Assembly (NCBI RefSeq): GCF_003945595.2
Contig: NW_024104358.1
Location: 558,001 to 622,000, forward strand
DNA length: 64,000 nucleotides
Direction: 5' to 3'
Origin: Pipra filicauda
Lineage: Eukaryota; Chordata; Aves; Passeriformes; Pipridae
Part shown: piece by piece, positions 38,560 to 51,500 of the stretch
Layout of the letters: each line of letters starts with the position of its first letter
Numbering within the stretch: the stretch's first letter is position 1
Position numbers and translations under genes: made by a program
The notes under the pieces: generated by a model
Database searches by the model: none
The model's input: only the letters and a program-made list of their open reading frames with translations
Told to the model about the DNA's origin: nothing

Positions 38560-38685
38560 CCAGGAGAGGCAGTGCCACCTCCATCTTTGGAAGTATTCAA
38601 AACCAGCTTGGACAAGGGTCTGAGCATCCTAGAGTAATATAGTCCTACTTAGAGCAGGAGGCTAGAGTAGTTGATCACGTGTATT
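38560..38685 (+). mobile_element. CR1 LINE fragment, 3' region without the tail
   Basis: The segment matches the CR1 region upstream of the 3' end: ccacctccatctttggaag, tattcaaaaccagcttggac, aagggtctgagcatcctaga, then agcaggaggctagagtagt in place of the usual agcagggggttggactaga. Similarity fades before the terminal repeats, so the tail is lost or too diverged. It overlaps the ends of several spurious frames. Confidence 0.75.
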
Positions 38686-41600
38686 TGCTAGTCTCCTGTA
38701 CTTCAGCACAGAGCCAGATTAAACATTAATTCCTCCATATCAGTAAGACTTGTCCTTCAAGATGTGGGAAGGAAAGATGGGAAATTGACTCCGCGTAGGA
38801 ATGACAGTGTGGAGAAGCCCTGGGTTCTACAGGGCTTTATGTGTGGGGTAAGAGCCAGTGCTGGATGCTACCAGCTCCCTATAGACCATGGATGGAGGGG
38901 AAGGAAAGCATCAGTATGTGACAGCACTGAGGAAGTCTATCACGATAGCTTGATTCTTGACTTGCTAATGGATCTACTTCAGAAAGAAGGGAGTTTAACA
39001 AAGATTAACCTTTGTATTCTCAGTGAAATAAGAAAGAAATGTAGAACGACTTTTTACCAATTCACTGATACACTTTCCTCTCTATGTCTGGTAAAAGGCA
39101 ATAATAATCATCCTACAGAGACTCGAGGAAAGTCATCAGCGTACATTGTTCTCATTTGATTTTTCATCATATCTGTCTATCTTCTGCCACAAATCATCTG
39201 AAATTGTCTCCATTCATTAGAAAAGAATATAATTAGGAATCATATGAAAACATTTCTTTTTTTAAAAGAGCACTAACTTGCAAATGTCTGGTAGATCAAG
39301 AATATTTTCCAGATCCCCAGGCCCCACTGAAATGAAACCGAAGCTCAATTATTTTTCAGAGAGATCTACAAACCTCTAACACTTTCATTTTATTTCAATA
39401 CTTTTTTCCTCTCCCTACTGACCTCAAAAACTCTTTCCCCCAAGACATAGAACAATCAACTTTTCTATTATTATCTGAAGAAAGATGTTTGTTCCACATT
39501 TTTAAATAGCAATGCAATAATAAGGCAGAGGTTTATTTGACTCACAGATACCAGCAGCTGCAGTTCCCCTCAGTAGAATAACCATAACTTCCCAGGCTGA
39601 AAGGTTTATATGACATCCTTGCACATCCCATGCACAGATTTATGGCCAAGTCCATCTGCAAGGCCATCTTAGAAAAATTATTGTGCAATTCTAGAAATCA
39701 GTACTCCAAAAAACAATTTAGTATATATTAGCAATTTTTTTCAAGTACATAAGCTCTTTCGAAATATTAAAATTCATCCCATCTCAAGGAGCTTGTGAAA
39801 CAGTGGTTGTACGAGTACTCACATGACATTGCAATGGCTTCATGCACTGGTGCTAAATGCAGACAGACTTGACTGATGATTCCCCCTCCACTGTTTCTGC
39901 CTTCAATTCTCATCTCCAAGCACACAGCAATCATACTTGGATGCAGCATTTCTTTATACCTTTCTGGTAACTACTCCAGTCTTCTCATAAAAACACCACA
40001 TCCTCAGTAGATGTAGTTCTTTGCTCTTTCCTGTACCTTCATGATCTACTATCAAAGTGTGAGCTCTTGGCTTTTGAGACTATTAAAACTTCCCTTTATA
40101 TTCTATGTGCATGAAACGTTCACTGTGAGTGAGATCAGGACACTTGCATGTTATGCAAGCACAAATACTAAGTGCAGAACAGTAATTTTCTGTTTTGAGA
40201 ACTGTAGTGTAGCCACTGTCTGTTTTTTTCCCTCCATTCCCTTCATTTTTGTTACCAGTATATAAAGGCACTAATTCTGCATATGCTCTAGTGAAGAGGA
40301 TGTCTTTTTATCCATCAACTTCAGTAAGGAAGGGCTTTCTTCCATGAAACTTAACTGATCTTGAAAAAAATATTCTTTTTTAAAGATAGATGAATAAATC
40401 TGATAAACAGTAAAATTCAGATCAATTCACTCAGAAGTATTACATTTCTGATTAAGTCTTGTAATCCAGAGCTGCTCAGTCAGAGTAAATTTGTTTACCA
40501 CTCTTGATCTCAGCAAAATTTGCTATTTTACACCTGTTAAGGATCTGCCTCAAATTACAAAGCAAAATCACGTAAAACTAATTTTCATCTGTTCTGTGAC
40601 CTTCCCTTACAGGATTACAGTCATCCAATGTGAGTAATTCCCACTGAATACATCTTCCCCATTACGATCAATAATGGAAGCAGAAAGCAGATGAGAAGAT
40701 ATTGTAGCTATGTTAGAAAATTTTCCCAACAGATTTGAGTGACTATTTTATTTCTCACAAATACTACATTTTTAAAGCAGTCTTACATGTTTTAATTGCA
40801 ATGGGCAACATGACTCGCTAGACCATCATTGCAAAGCAGTGCCTGAAGCTCACAAAACATTGAAACTAATGATCTAAAATTTCACAGAGAGAAGCACGGG
40901 CTGCACAGCAGGTTTGTGTTTCTGTTACAAGAAATATTTTTATGTAAACCAAAATGACACGTAGAATTTCATTAATAGATCATAGACCAAGGGAAAAGAA
41001 GTGGTGTAGCCACTACGGAGATATATAAAACATCTCCTGTAAGACATGAAAAGTGTGACTGGTGGGAGTCTATATTTCCCTGTTATGTCAGTCTGAATGC
41101 ATGCATCACACTGGATGCGTTGATTTCATTTTAATTCTTCTTTTCTAGTGCCAAGAAATTCATTCTGATGCTAAAAAATTTTTTTCTTTTATTTTTCATA
41201 CCAATTCTCATGATATTTGATATTTTTTTTTGTTTTAAAATGTCTTCACTAACTGTTGACAGGCTAGAAAGGTCATCAAACAGATTTCAAAGAGTTGTCT
41301 GACGATTTTCTTATTAGGTTGGTGAGTAACAACTCTATTTCAAATTCAAGAACAATAAAACATGTTTTATTTTTCTTTAGGCAGCTTCAACACCATGAGC
41401 ACTTGGAATTTCTGCTTCACATTCGAAATTTAAGTGAGTAATTTCAAACTCACTAGTCACCCTTTTTTCTCTGCTTCAGAAATTAAAAGAATGTTTGCTG
41501 AGTTGGTAATCCCAGTGGTCCTTCATGTGGAATGACTTAAGGGTTATAAGGCGAAGAAGTACAGGATGGAATGACAGACACAATACAGCAACAAGGTAGG

Positions 41601-44159
41601 GCTGGACATCTAAAGGTTTTAACCAAAAGGCTGCTGAGGCAGCATTTCTAGTGGTAAGATAAGGGTAAGTTCTGAGTTTTGATCTGTGTCTTGGGACATG
41701 CATGATAGCTATGTGCAAGGGATGACTCTGCCCAGTGTAGGGTGGGATAACAGGATAACTCCCTTCCCAAAATCCACCAATATCCACCTGCACTGTTTGA
41801 TGCAAAAGCATAGACTCCATCCCAGCCTAAACCAGCCCACCTGGTTAGAGATAGAAATTGGCCTACTAAAAATATCACATGAGGTTGGAATGAAAACTGC
41901 CTGCAGCTGGAGAGTGGGAGGGGACATCTGTCCTGCCTGCCCCATGCTGCCAGGGAGGCCACCTGCCCGTGAGACTGAGCTCCTCAGCTGTACGGCCCAG
42001 GCACCAGCAGCTCTGCTGGCAGGGAGCATCAGCACGTGCTGTCCCTCAGCCCTGGGTGGACTCCAATACCTACAAGGCTGTTGTGTCACCTCATTCAACC
42101 ATCCAAATTACACTGCAAGCAATGCATAGTGAGGCAGCCAGAGTCACAGCATGGGCAGGCATGAGAAGTGACAGGATTGGGCATCTTCTCACAGCTGCCC
42201 CCTGACTGCTGTAGAGCCACAGACAAAAATCTCCACTGTTTGAATGTCACACAATGTCCTTCACTGGTGGCTTTATTCTGTGATCTTCATGGGTGGTAAA
42301 GAGCTGGAGGGGGAAATACTTGTTCCCTGCCAGGAATTATTAATTCCTTCCTTTATGAAATGAGAAAGGCATGTATGAGCAATCCCTAAACACAAATTAG
42401 ATGGCTAGCTCAGGGGCTGTCGGTCTGGAGAGGCGCCACCTCCTATTTTGTTATGAGGTTTTGAGGGGAGCCTCCAGCAGTTCCTTGCACCCTCAGACTT
42501 TCTTCTCCAGTTAGAATGGGCCATGGGGGGTAGGGGCAGCAACTACACTTCTTTCAAGCAGTCAACTCTCCCAAGCAGTGAGAAGGAGCTACCGACACTT
42601 GGCACACCTAGAAATCATGTCAAGTAATTGCCGACAGGGGGTTGGAACTGAGGTCATCAGTCTGCTTTTAGAAAACTGTATCTCTGTAAATATTATATGT
42701 ACATATTATATGCATTGCAAGCATATTTCCATTTGCAAAAAAGTACAAAGATGCAGAATAGACTAACAGTTGGGAATACTTACAGCTGTTGTGTATTATT
42801 TTTAGTCGCTCTTCTCCCTTAGCGAAAACTTCACTGAGCAGGGAAAAAAGGCTCTTGGAAGGGAACAAGAAGGAAACTACACCTCCAAGAGCAGGATGAG
42901 TTTCTGATTAGAGCAGAAGAAGGAGCAGGTTACAGTTGTGTCTCTAATTTATGACTAGTTACTTTTTTTTTAGCATTCTTTTTCCAATTATTCTGCTCTA
43001 TATTTTTTTAAAAAGACCTACTAATTCACAGGTATTCAGTAAAACACTCCATGAATTAATTACAAGGGGATTTATCATATGTTTTGAAATAGACAGAGAA
43101 AAATTCTGTGCTGAAGCAAAGGAGCAGCCTTTATATTGTAACCAGAACTTCTAAGAACAAACAGTCTTGACTGAAAAAAACATCACACAGAACTGAGATC
43201 CTAAATAACCCAAGTGCAAGAACTAAGGAAGTGAAAAGCATACCAGAGATTTCATTTTAAAAACACCAAACAACAAACAAACCCAAGGGCAAATCTGCCT
43301 GTGATTCTTTCCTAGGAAGAACATTGTACTGTATGCTTGTAAATCCTATGTGAAATTCAAGGAAACAAAACTGCTCCCACCCTTTCAAAAATGCACACCA
43401 GCCCTTCTGGACATATTGAGGGTGACACCAGGCCTTTGCTTTACCAGTTAGCTCCATTTTGGCAGTACAGTTAGGTACTTCATTGTATATTACCTAAGGT
43501 TTTGTTATGGGAAGAAACCAGTGGATTCGGTCCCCAAAGGGGGCAGAGAGTGCAGTGCTGCAATCCTGGCCTCCCAGCACCCAGGTACATTATTTAGTCT
43601 TGTCTTTCTCAGACACTTGCTTGGGAAGTGGATGAAATGATGCTATCCTCCTCAAAGGGCTTTTGTGCCAGAAAGACACAGAAAGACAGTAGCACATCCA
43701 TGACTTTTGGTAACTGAGATGTCATATGCATGTAAAACTGATAGCAGCATGTAGCTCAATGGAACCTACATGGCAGAAGAACTCCTGGGTTGCTCTGTTG
43801 CTCCTATGCTCCTCAAACTGGAGAGAGGAGCAGGACTAAAAAAAAATGGAGTCTTGTGTATTTGCAGGTTTCCTAATATGGGTATCTGACTGTCGATAGT
43901 CAGCATTTTAGAGAACAGCAATATTAGAAAATAACTCAGAAAAGAAAAAAAAAGTGATATTAAAAATGATTAAAAAGTTGAATGTTTTTGTGCTCCTGCT
44001 AGATGAAGTGCAGCAAATTCAGCTTTAACAAAAAGTAATCAAAGATAAGAATATAAATCATTAAACCGAGGAGGTACTGTACTAAGGAAGGCAGAGAAAT
44101 CTTGCAGCATGAGGCTGTAGCAAAAAAATCTACACCAAACAAACTCAAAAAGCTAATGA
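38686..44159. other. Unassigned sequence, no gene recognised
   Basis: No named repeat or gene. A 131-codon plus frame (38764-39159) and a cluster of overlapping frames at 41476-42205 on both strands lack recognisable domains. The latter lies in a locally GC-richer part. The last 200 bases may belong to the CR1 that follows. Confidence 0.4.
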
Positions 44160-45396
44160 AAGGGTGAAATGAAGACCACACAAGAACTTGAGATAAACAA
44201 TAGAACTTTTTTCAAATATATGAAGAAGAAGAGGTCAACAAAGGAATCATTCACATCTCCCAGAGACAGAAGAGTAGAGACCAGATGCCAGAAGAGGTAG
44301 GTATTACAGAAAAATTAAATGAACCTTTTGCTTCACTGTTCATGAGGGAGGAGGATGAATTGTTGCTAAAGAGAGAAATGCACTTTCCTGAGTGCAAAAA
44401 ATGAAACACAAAAAAGAACTCAAGGTCAAGGAATAAAAACTGATAACATGATTAGATTCTGAGAATATTTCTGAGACTCTGGGGCTCAACAAGTCCCACT
44501 CATTAGGAAGATCACAGCAAGGTGCCCCTTATAACTGAGTCAGCTTGAATTTACTGAAAGTAGATTATTCCTGATCAAACCTATTGCTTTCTATGATAAA
44601 ATAACTGGATTTGTGTACAAGGGGTGATCAGTGGACAACACTTATGTGAACTTTAGCAGGGCCTTTGACAGTGTCTCCAACAACATTTGTACCTGAGTTT
44701 GGACTCTATGGTCTGGATGGGTGAGCAGCCAACCAGGTGGGTAAAAATTGGTTGGAGGGTTAGGCTGAGGGGACAGTGATTAATGGGTTGTACTCTATGC
44801 AGAGATGAGCTGGGGCTGACTGGTTTCACTGCAAAGACTCTGGAGAGTCCTGGCAGACAGCACACATCAGGAGTGTGCCCTGGCAGCAAAGGTGGCCAAT
44901 GGCATCCTGGGCTGTACTAGTGGGAGCACAGCCAGAAGCTTGTGGGAAGGGATTATCCTCCCACTAAGCACCTGCTGGACCACATCTAGATATTGTGGTT
45001 TTTTGAGCCCCCCAATACAAGAAATACATTTAAAAAAATTGAAAAAAAAAAATTTTAGGTGCTGGAGAACTGGATTTGTTCAGCCTAGAGAAAAAGTGGC
45101 TTCAGGTGGACCATGTTAACATCTATGAGGAGGCCACGAAGAAGATGACCAAGCTTTTCACAGTGATGGTGGGGGGATGAGAGATACCAGGCACAAATTT
45201 GAACAAGAAAAGTTCCAGCTGAGTATTAGAAAAAACTTTTTCTCCAAGAGAACAGTCAGATATTGGAGCAAGTTACCCAGACAACTTGTGTAGGATCCTT
45301 CCTGAGAAGTTTTCGAGACTAAACTAGATAAAGCCCTGAGCAACCTTATCTGATCTCACATCTGGCCTTTCTTTGTGCTGTGTTTGGACCAGAAAC
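44160..45396 (+). mobile_element. CR1 LINE, reverse-transcriptase region to 3' part (interrupted copy, first piece)
   Basis: This is the longest LINE copy in the window. Fragments of the CR1 second reading frame are readable in shifted frames. At 44187-44246 a peptide includes NNRTFFKYMKKKRSTKE, the linker before the polymerase. At 44309-44341 it reads EKLNEPFASLF. At 44649-44678 it reads NFSRAFDSVS, polymerase motif A with its aspartate. At 44886 onward it reads AKVANGILGCTSGS, the usual C-terminal block. The non-coding 3' region follows (gttcagcctagagaaaaagt, gaaaaaactttttctccaag, aaagccctgagcaacc). Frames differ between pieces and stops are frequent, so the element is dead. It is broken at 45396 by an LTR and resumes at 45941. 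Confidence 0.88.
45391..45396. repeat. Target-site duplication, left copy
   Basis: The six bases agaaac immediately before the LTR are repeated exactly after it (45941-45946). A 6-bp duplication is typical of ERVK-type (class II) retroviral integration. Confidence 0.85.
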
Positions 45397-45940
45397 TGTT
45401 GGGTTCCAAAATATGATATCTGCAGAAAGAAAATTGAGTGGTCTCTGCAGAAGGCCATGGGGAACAGAAGCTGGAAAAACCTCTCTTCCCTTCCCTCATC
45501 TCTGTGGACTATTCCTGCCTTCTTCAGCATGTGTAAAGAAACTCCTTACATGATGTTATCACATGTCCTGCCTGAGCCAGAGAATCCACATCCTAATCTC
45601 ATCAGACTTCTGCATAAAACCCATTGTGTTCCCCCCTTGCACATGTATACTCTGTAACCTTTTGCATATGTATATCCAATACCTAATCCCCCCTGTAAAT
45701 CCCCCCAGATAAAGTGGGTTTTCCACTATGGTGTAAGTGCTAAGGCCCAAAAGTTTGTAATTTAGGATTTCCCCTTTACTTCATCTCTGTAAAGTCCTCA
45801 GTTGTAATACTGTGAATATGTAAACCCCCTGTTGAATATGTAAACCATGAACCCTTTAAATACAAACTTGTGAGTCCAAATAAACTATTCCAGTTTCTGC
45901 CTCCAAACTGGGATCGTGTTAGCTTTATTGACTTGCTACA
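45397..45940 (+). mobile_element. Solo LTR of an endogenous retrovirus (ERVK-like), nested in CR1
   Basis: The 544-bp element starts with tgttgggttcc and ends with gcttgctaca-like bases (...ttgctaca), so it has TG...CA ends, and 6-bp duplications flank it exactly. Orientation is given by a TATA-like tttaaata (45855-45862) and a poly(A) signal aataaa (45879-45884) near its end, as in a plus-strand LTR. The CR1 sequence on the two sides joins cleanly once the LTR and one copy of the duplication are removed. No internal retroviral sequence or second LTR is present, so recombination between the two LTRs has deleted the provirus. The class is inferred from the duplication length. Confidence 0.88.
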
Positions 45941-45946
45941 AGAAAC
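45941..45946. repeat. Target-site duplication, right copy
   Basis: Second copy of agaaac, directly after the LTR terminus, identical to 45391-45396. Confidence 0.85.
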
Positions 45947-45995
45947 CTCCTGAGGTTCCTTTCAGCCTTGATTATCCTGCAATCCTATGATCTGT
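45941..45995 (+). mobile_element. CR1 LINE, 3' terminal piece (continuation after the LTR)
   Basis: The sequence acctcctgaggttcctttca, then gccttgattatcctgcaatc and ctatgatctg, is the CR1 3' end. It continues the piece that stops at 45396 (tgtttggaccag). The orientation and position in the consensus agree, so the two pieces are one element split by a later insertion. Confidence 0.88.
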
Positions 45996-47397
45996 AGGGT
46001 TCAAAGACAAGCCAGCTGAGAAGGGAGCAATGGAAGGTCCCACTAGATCCTCGAAACAGACATGCTGAAGAATTAACCCCTTGAGGGTCCCTGGCAAGAG
46101 AAATAACAGCAATACCACTTAAAGGCAAGATTAGGAACAGAGACTAATAAGCAAGTGAGGGAAAAAGGAGCAAGGATAGAGCCTACAATTAAAGGCAGAA
46201 AAGCTGCTTCTACAAGCACTGTCCTTGGCTTGTTGTGCAGATTCAAAGAAGCCTCAAGGAAAGTTCTCCCCAGTGGTTAAAGATATCTTTTTCCTTCCTG
46301 ACTGATGTAAAAATATGGACAACCAGCCATCCAGTGATAGGAGTGTCTACCATGCAGGGGCAGCTGCCCTGGAGCCAAGAGCATGTTGATGCTGACTGTT
46401 GAAGATACACAGATATGTCCACAGCAGAATCTTTCCAGTAAAGACCTGTAGTCCAGGTCTGGACCTGCCTGAGAACGATTTTCCTACTGCTGCAGAAACT
46501 ACCCAGAGAACGTCACCAGTAGAAGCAGCCACCAGAGCAGGAACCACTCAGAAAACTTCCACCATTTTTACCTGAGTTTTGTTCACCCCAGCTTAAAAGT
46601 TTGCCATGGAGAGACAATAAATGCAAACATACTGATTCTGCCTGTGGAAATCTCTGAGAAACTCAGGCTGCTGAAGGCTGGAAAGTATCATAAAAATATG
46701 ACTACTTTTCTGTTCATGCCTATGAGAGACTGGGATGGGTAGATCATTTCCTGTTACCTACTGTAATCTTTTTACCAAGTGATTTTGATTTCTATCCATA
46801 AAATGGAGGGACAATTTTTATTCCAATAATGCAGGGACTTTGTCAGACTATTCCACAATAATAGGGGGCTGTTAAATCTTCAGGTAAATGCAGATCAAGA
46901 AAAACCATGTGTTCTTATGCTTGTAAATAATTGCAATTTAAGGTGCCATAAAAAGAAGTCAATAAACCCATTCCCAGGAGATCAGCAAATAACACTGCCC
47001 AAAGATTACAACCCAAGACTGGGGTCATTCTCAATAGACAGCTGTCTCGTTTCCCTTACAAAGAAACAGCCATATATCACACTGCAACTCATCACAAAAG
47101 TGTAATAAAAAATACGTGTTCATTAACCTGCAGAAAGGAAATGGGAAGGAAAAATACATGCTGATGAAGCAAAAACAAATCAGCCTAGCCAAGACACGAT
47201 ATTGTAAGGAGCTCCAAACGAACTAAACCAAACTAGGTAGTTGGACAGTAGCATTGAAACAGCCTAGGCATGTGGTTTGTGGGAAAGAGTTTAAAACTAC
47301 TTGTTTATGTGCTCTGAATTAGTTGTAACCTCCAAGGAAAAAGATACAGGAATTATTGTGGACAACTCAATGAAGATATGTATTCAATGTGCTGCAG

Positions 47398-47446
47398 CAA
47401 TAAAAAATCAAAAGGAAAAATAAAAAAAGAAAAATAATAAAAAACA
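47398..47446. repeat. A-rich low-complexity run
   Basis: About 50 bases of adenine with scattered other bases (ataaaaaatcaaaaggaaa and so on). No LINE or pseudogene body is recognisable upstream that would make it a poly(A) tail. Confidence 0.8.
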
Positions 47447-48229
47447 GACAGAGAATAATACAGAGAACATGGGGATTAATGAGACATCCTCAGCCTTGCC
47501 AAGTCAATAGATATTTATTTATTACGCCACCTCTCCTGAAGTCTACAGCCTCAAGTGTCTTGCAAACCAAAGTAACCTAATTGCAGAATTAAATAATAAC
47601 AAGGGGAGATAAATTTGATTCTCTGTTCACAAATTGAGTAAAGAGCAAAGGGTTGTTAAGCAGTCTGGATAAGGGCTGCAATCCTTCATGACTGATGGAG
47701 AATTTCTGCCCAGAGATGACAAGAGAGAAAAGAGAGAAGAGCAAGAAGGCAAAGAAAAATAAAGGCCTGCACTGGCTGTTGAAATGGAAGCAGTGCGACT
47801 AGATGGCTAGGTTTGTTTGTGGGTTGACATCCACATACATAGCAAAAAATCTATATGTTATAGCATTTCAATGGTAAGCTCCAGGGGAATCATAGTCACT
47901 GGTTCAGTAACAGCAGGGGTGGACCTCCAGTGCTGCAGCCAGGGTTAAGAGACAACCATTTCAACTTTCTGTGCCCATTTTTCACATCCCTCTTTTTGCT
48001 TGTTTTTTTCCCCTCTGGATATTTATTTTGTGGGTTACAAACAACCTCTTTATGTTCTCTGCATGTTTGGTGCTGAATGGGAAAACCACAGGGTATTAAC
48101 TGTGCAATGTATGGAGAGCAATGCTGACAGGCTCAGAGTAGGAGAGCTGAACATCTGGCCTGTCAAGGACATGTCATGTGCATGTGATTTCACAGCGGTA
48201 GTAATAGGGTGGATTTGCAGACTCAAAAT

Positions 48230-48274
48230 GAGACAACAATCAGTAAAAAATTACTGAGACAACAATCAGTAAAA
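48230..48274. repeat. Two-copy tandem duplication, period 26
   Basis: gagacaacaatcagtaaaa occurs at 48230 and again at 48256, separated by aattact-like bases. A recent slippage duplication. Confidence 0.8.
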
Positions 48275-48418
48275 CTAATGGAAAGCCTGAGTTAGGGAGA
48301 CTTTGAGAAACTATGTAAGAGTAGCTAAATCTCAGATGAATGAAGTTAAAGGCAAAGTAATGGTGTTGAATACTACAGGAGTGGTTCATATTCATACTAT
48401 TAAAGGTGGAAAGGCATC

Positions 48419-48520
48419 ACTATCCGCATCACACAGATGAAGAAAATGAGAAGAGAGAAGTTAAAGGTCACCCACAAAGTCATGGAGTCAGACACTGGTA
48501 CATGGGAGAATCTCAGCTTT
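48419..48520 (+). mobile_element. Ancient MIR/L3-type relic
   Basis: The order of tatccgcatcacacagatga, agaaaatgagaagagagaag, ttaaaggtcacccacaaagt, then gagtcagacactggtac follows the MIR-like core (normally ...cccattttacagatgaggaaactgaggc..., then gacttgcccaaggtcac...). The match is long enough to be meaningful but strongly diverged, as expected of an element that predates birds. Whether it is MIR, L2 or L3 cannot be decided by eye. Confidence 0.55.
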
Positions 48521-51500
48521 GAGTTTGATCAATCAAATCTACCAAGAGACTACACTGTAGAAAAGTCGCTGAAATGTTGTACTATGAGAAACACCATTAA
48601 TGTGCTTTGAAAGTTTCCAGCTGGAGGTGAGCTCCAAAGAGTAAAAAGGTGAAAAAGAAAAAAAATATTGTCCTGAAAATGACATTAACTTGGGTCACCT
48701 CATTTCAAAAAAGATGTAGCAGAAACAGAACTGATCAAGAAAGAATAAATATGTGGAACTGGCACTGCTCAGCTTTTGATTTGTAACCCCAAGAAGGGTA
48801 CAAAAGTCAGTGCAAGAGGGGAAGCTGAAGGAGAACTGGCACTGTAATGTCCTGAGAGCTTAACTTCAGTCTAAGGCAATTCTCATTCACCCTTTGCTTC
48901 CACATCCTACGTTAGAGGTCATGTATTCACTGCCAATCTCTCAAAGCACACACTCAGGTCCTCTATATACGCTTAGCATGAGTATCATGGATACATGTTT
49001 TATTCTTACAAAGTAAATTTAAGTGTGCCAGGAACATATTTTTTTAAAAGCAAGGAATTTTAATCTGAAAAGGTTGCATGGAATTAGAGAAAAAATCAGC
49101 ATGAGCAAACTTCTGAAAGGAAAAATAAATCAGATATTGAAAGTGGATCTATTTTGTACCTTTTAATAACTGAAATAAAAAAGGAAAAACTTTTAATAAG
49201 TGAAAAACTAGAACTGGATGCAAAAACACCCCACAGGTTTTTTTAGTGAATTCTCTGTTTTGAAAGAGTGAAATAGAGAACATGGAGGCACAAAGAAGAT
49301 GGGAAGGAGAATGAGCATTATTTCTTAAAGAAAGATTTTGTATAACACAGAGATGACCTTCTCTCTTTCAGAGAGGTGAATAAGTTAAAAAAAAATCAAA
49401 AGTATTCCTCTTAAGCAAACACTCAACATTGTTTACTTACATCTCTCTTCCTGTCAAAAGGAAAAAAAAATGGAGGGGGTAGAAACTGAAATAGGATTAT
49501 TTTTTTCCCTTTCACTTAAAAAAAAAAAAAAGGCAAATTTAAAATCCAATTTTGAAAATTAAAAATTACATAAAATATTTTGAGGAGATCCTATTTCAAC
49601 AAAGAGGAAGTGTCAAATTAGTCACAGCCACGCAGGTCATTGTCTGGGACAAGAGCTGAGGAAAAACACACATGACCCTTTTCCTACAGCAAATTCCCAT
49701 TTGTACAAAACAGTGGTAAGGTGTTAGGTGATAGAAACCCAGATATTTCAGAAAATTGAACTGGAAAACATATTCTCCTTACACAGACCTCTGCTTCCAT
49801 GTTTAAAGCCTATTCCCTGCTTTCAGTGCTGTCATAGCTTCCATCTCAGTGCTCCCTCCTCTTACCACTTCTTAAAGTAATACAGGTGACTAGATTAATT
49901 TAACCTGGAACCATCATCCAAACATAAAATCTACATTATTCCCAAGGTAGTAAGTTCCTTTTGTCCGCTGTCCTGATAGCACTTCGGGGACAAGAATGAA
50001 TCTGAACTGCAATAAAGATAAAATATTTCTAACCCCTTTTTTTTCCTGTATGTGACTATCCTGAGCAGACGTCTCTGCCAGGTGTTACAGAATGAAGAAG
50101 TATTTGAATAACCATGGTCTGTAACTCCCTGCAAGTCAGTTTGACTTGTCTAGCAACTAGAGGTCCTTTGCTTGTGTTGCTGATGTTGCTTTGCTTGTGT
50201 TGTTGATGTCGAATGGCTCTTTCTTATTTCTGATAAGATAATAAAGCCAAGAAGTTTCCTTCTGCAGAACTCCACTATCCTCCTCTGCTGTCTGAAGGCA
50301 CTATGCTCACTGCTGGTAGGACTATTTAAATACAAGGTTTTGGTCTTTTTGTTTTCCACTTCTCTTTCACATCACTGCCTGTGATCTCCCATTACATGAA
50401 ATTGTCGGGGCAAATTTGCTCATCAACTCCTCCTTGAAGGTCTTACTTTTCCATTTGAAAGATCTTTCATAGACCTGTTTCTCTAAAATATTGGGAGATG
50501 GAGGAAATACCTTTCTCCCTCAGTCAAGTAAGTGAAAGGAGTTCTTCCCAAGTCCACATTCACCTCTCACAACAAAGTGATCCTGCAAGAGGTTCCAGGC
50601 CCCTGGGCAGAGCCGTGTGCTCTGAGCCCTCCATGCAGACTGACCATAGGGGAGGTGTGGGGCAGTCAACAGCACTAAAAGCACATACAACATCTGGGAC
50701 TTATTGTGCTGCTTTAGCAGCCTCCAACATAGCTGCTGACTCTCTGATCCAGCAGTGCAAAGCTCCTGCAGGCCCACAGTCCACTCTCTGGAGCACACCA
50801 GCCAGTTCCACCTTCCATTCTGGTTGCATATCAGCAGGACCCATGTCTCCTTTGGGCCCCATGAAATATGCCTGAGACCCTAAGACAGAATTAGTATTTT
50901 GTTTTTTTTTTTTCTCAGAGACACATAGGGGGACCCGTACTGCAGACACCAAAGCTCCACCTTACAGGGTGGCAAAGAAGGCAGGTGTTGCCTGCCCTGA
51001 AGTGCAGCAACAAGAGCATTTGTTTGTTTGTTTTTGTGAAGAGTTCATTATCTAACTTTAACATATATCACTGACTATTGTCATGCTAACTCAACATCTT
51101 CTACATTCAGAGAAGTAAGTCAATCCTAGAAAGGGCACCCAAGTCCTCTGTTTGTTTTTCAAAAGAAGTTTTGGGTAACTGAACTCCTTTATATGCTGAC
51201 AACATTTATCTGCACATTGAAAATGTCATGTCTGGTCCCAGGCCTTCCCTAAACAGCTACCTCAGATTAGCTGTAACACACTTCTTGGTTAAAAAGAGGC
51301 TAAGAAATTAATGAATAAATTGTTAATAGTGTAATACAGTATTGCCCAACAATCTTATTAGGAACTAGACAAACAAAATTTAAGCACAAACACAACATTT
51401 AGAACAATGTATCCTGAGGTTTCCTGGTCTTGTTTTTTTTATAATGTCTGTGTATTGTAGCTAGGACAAAGAGTATGTCATTTCAGTTTCTTTCCCCCTC

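Larger units (their letters stand above)
45996..48418. other. Unassigned sequence with an A-rich patch
   Basis: No gene or element was named here. 47398-47446 is an A-rich low-complexity run. 48230-48274 is a 26-base tandem duplication. Confidence 0.4.
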
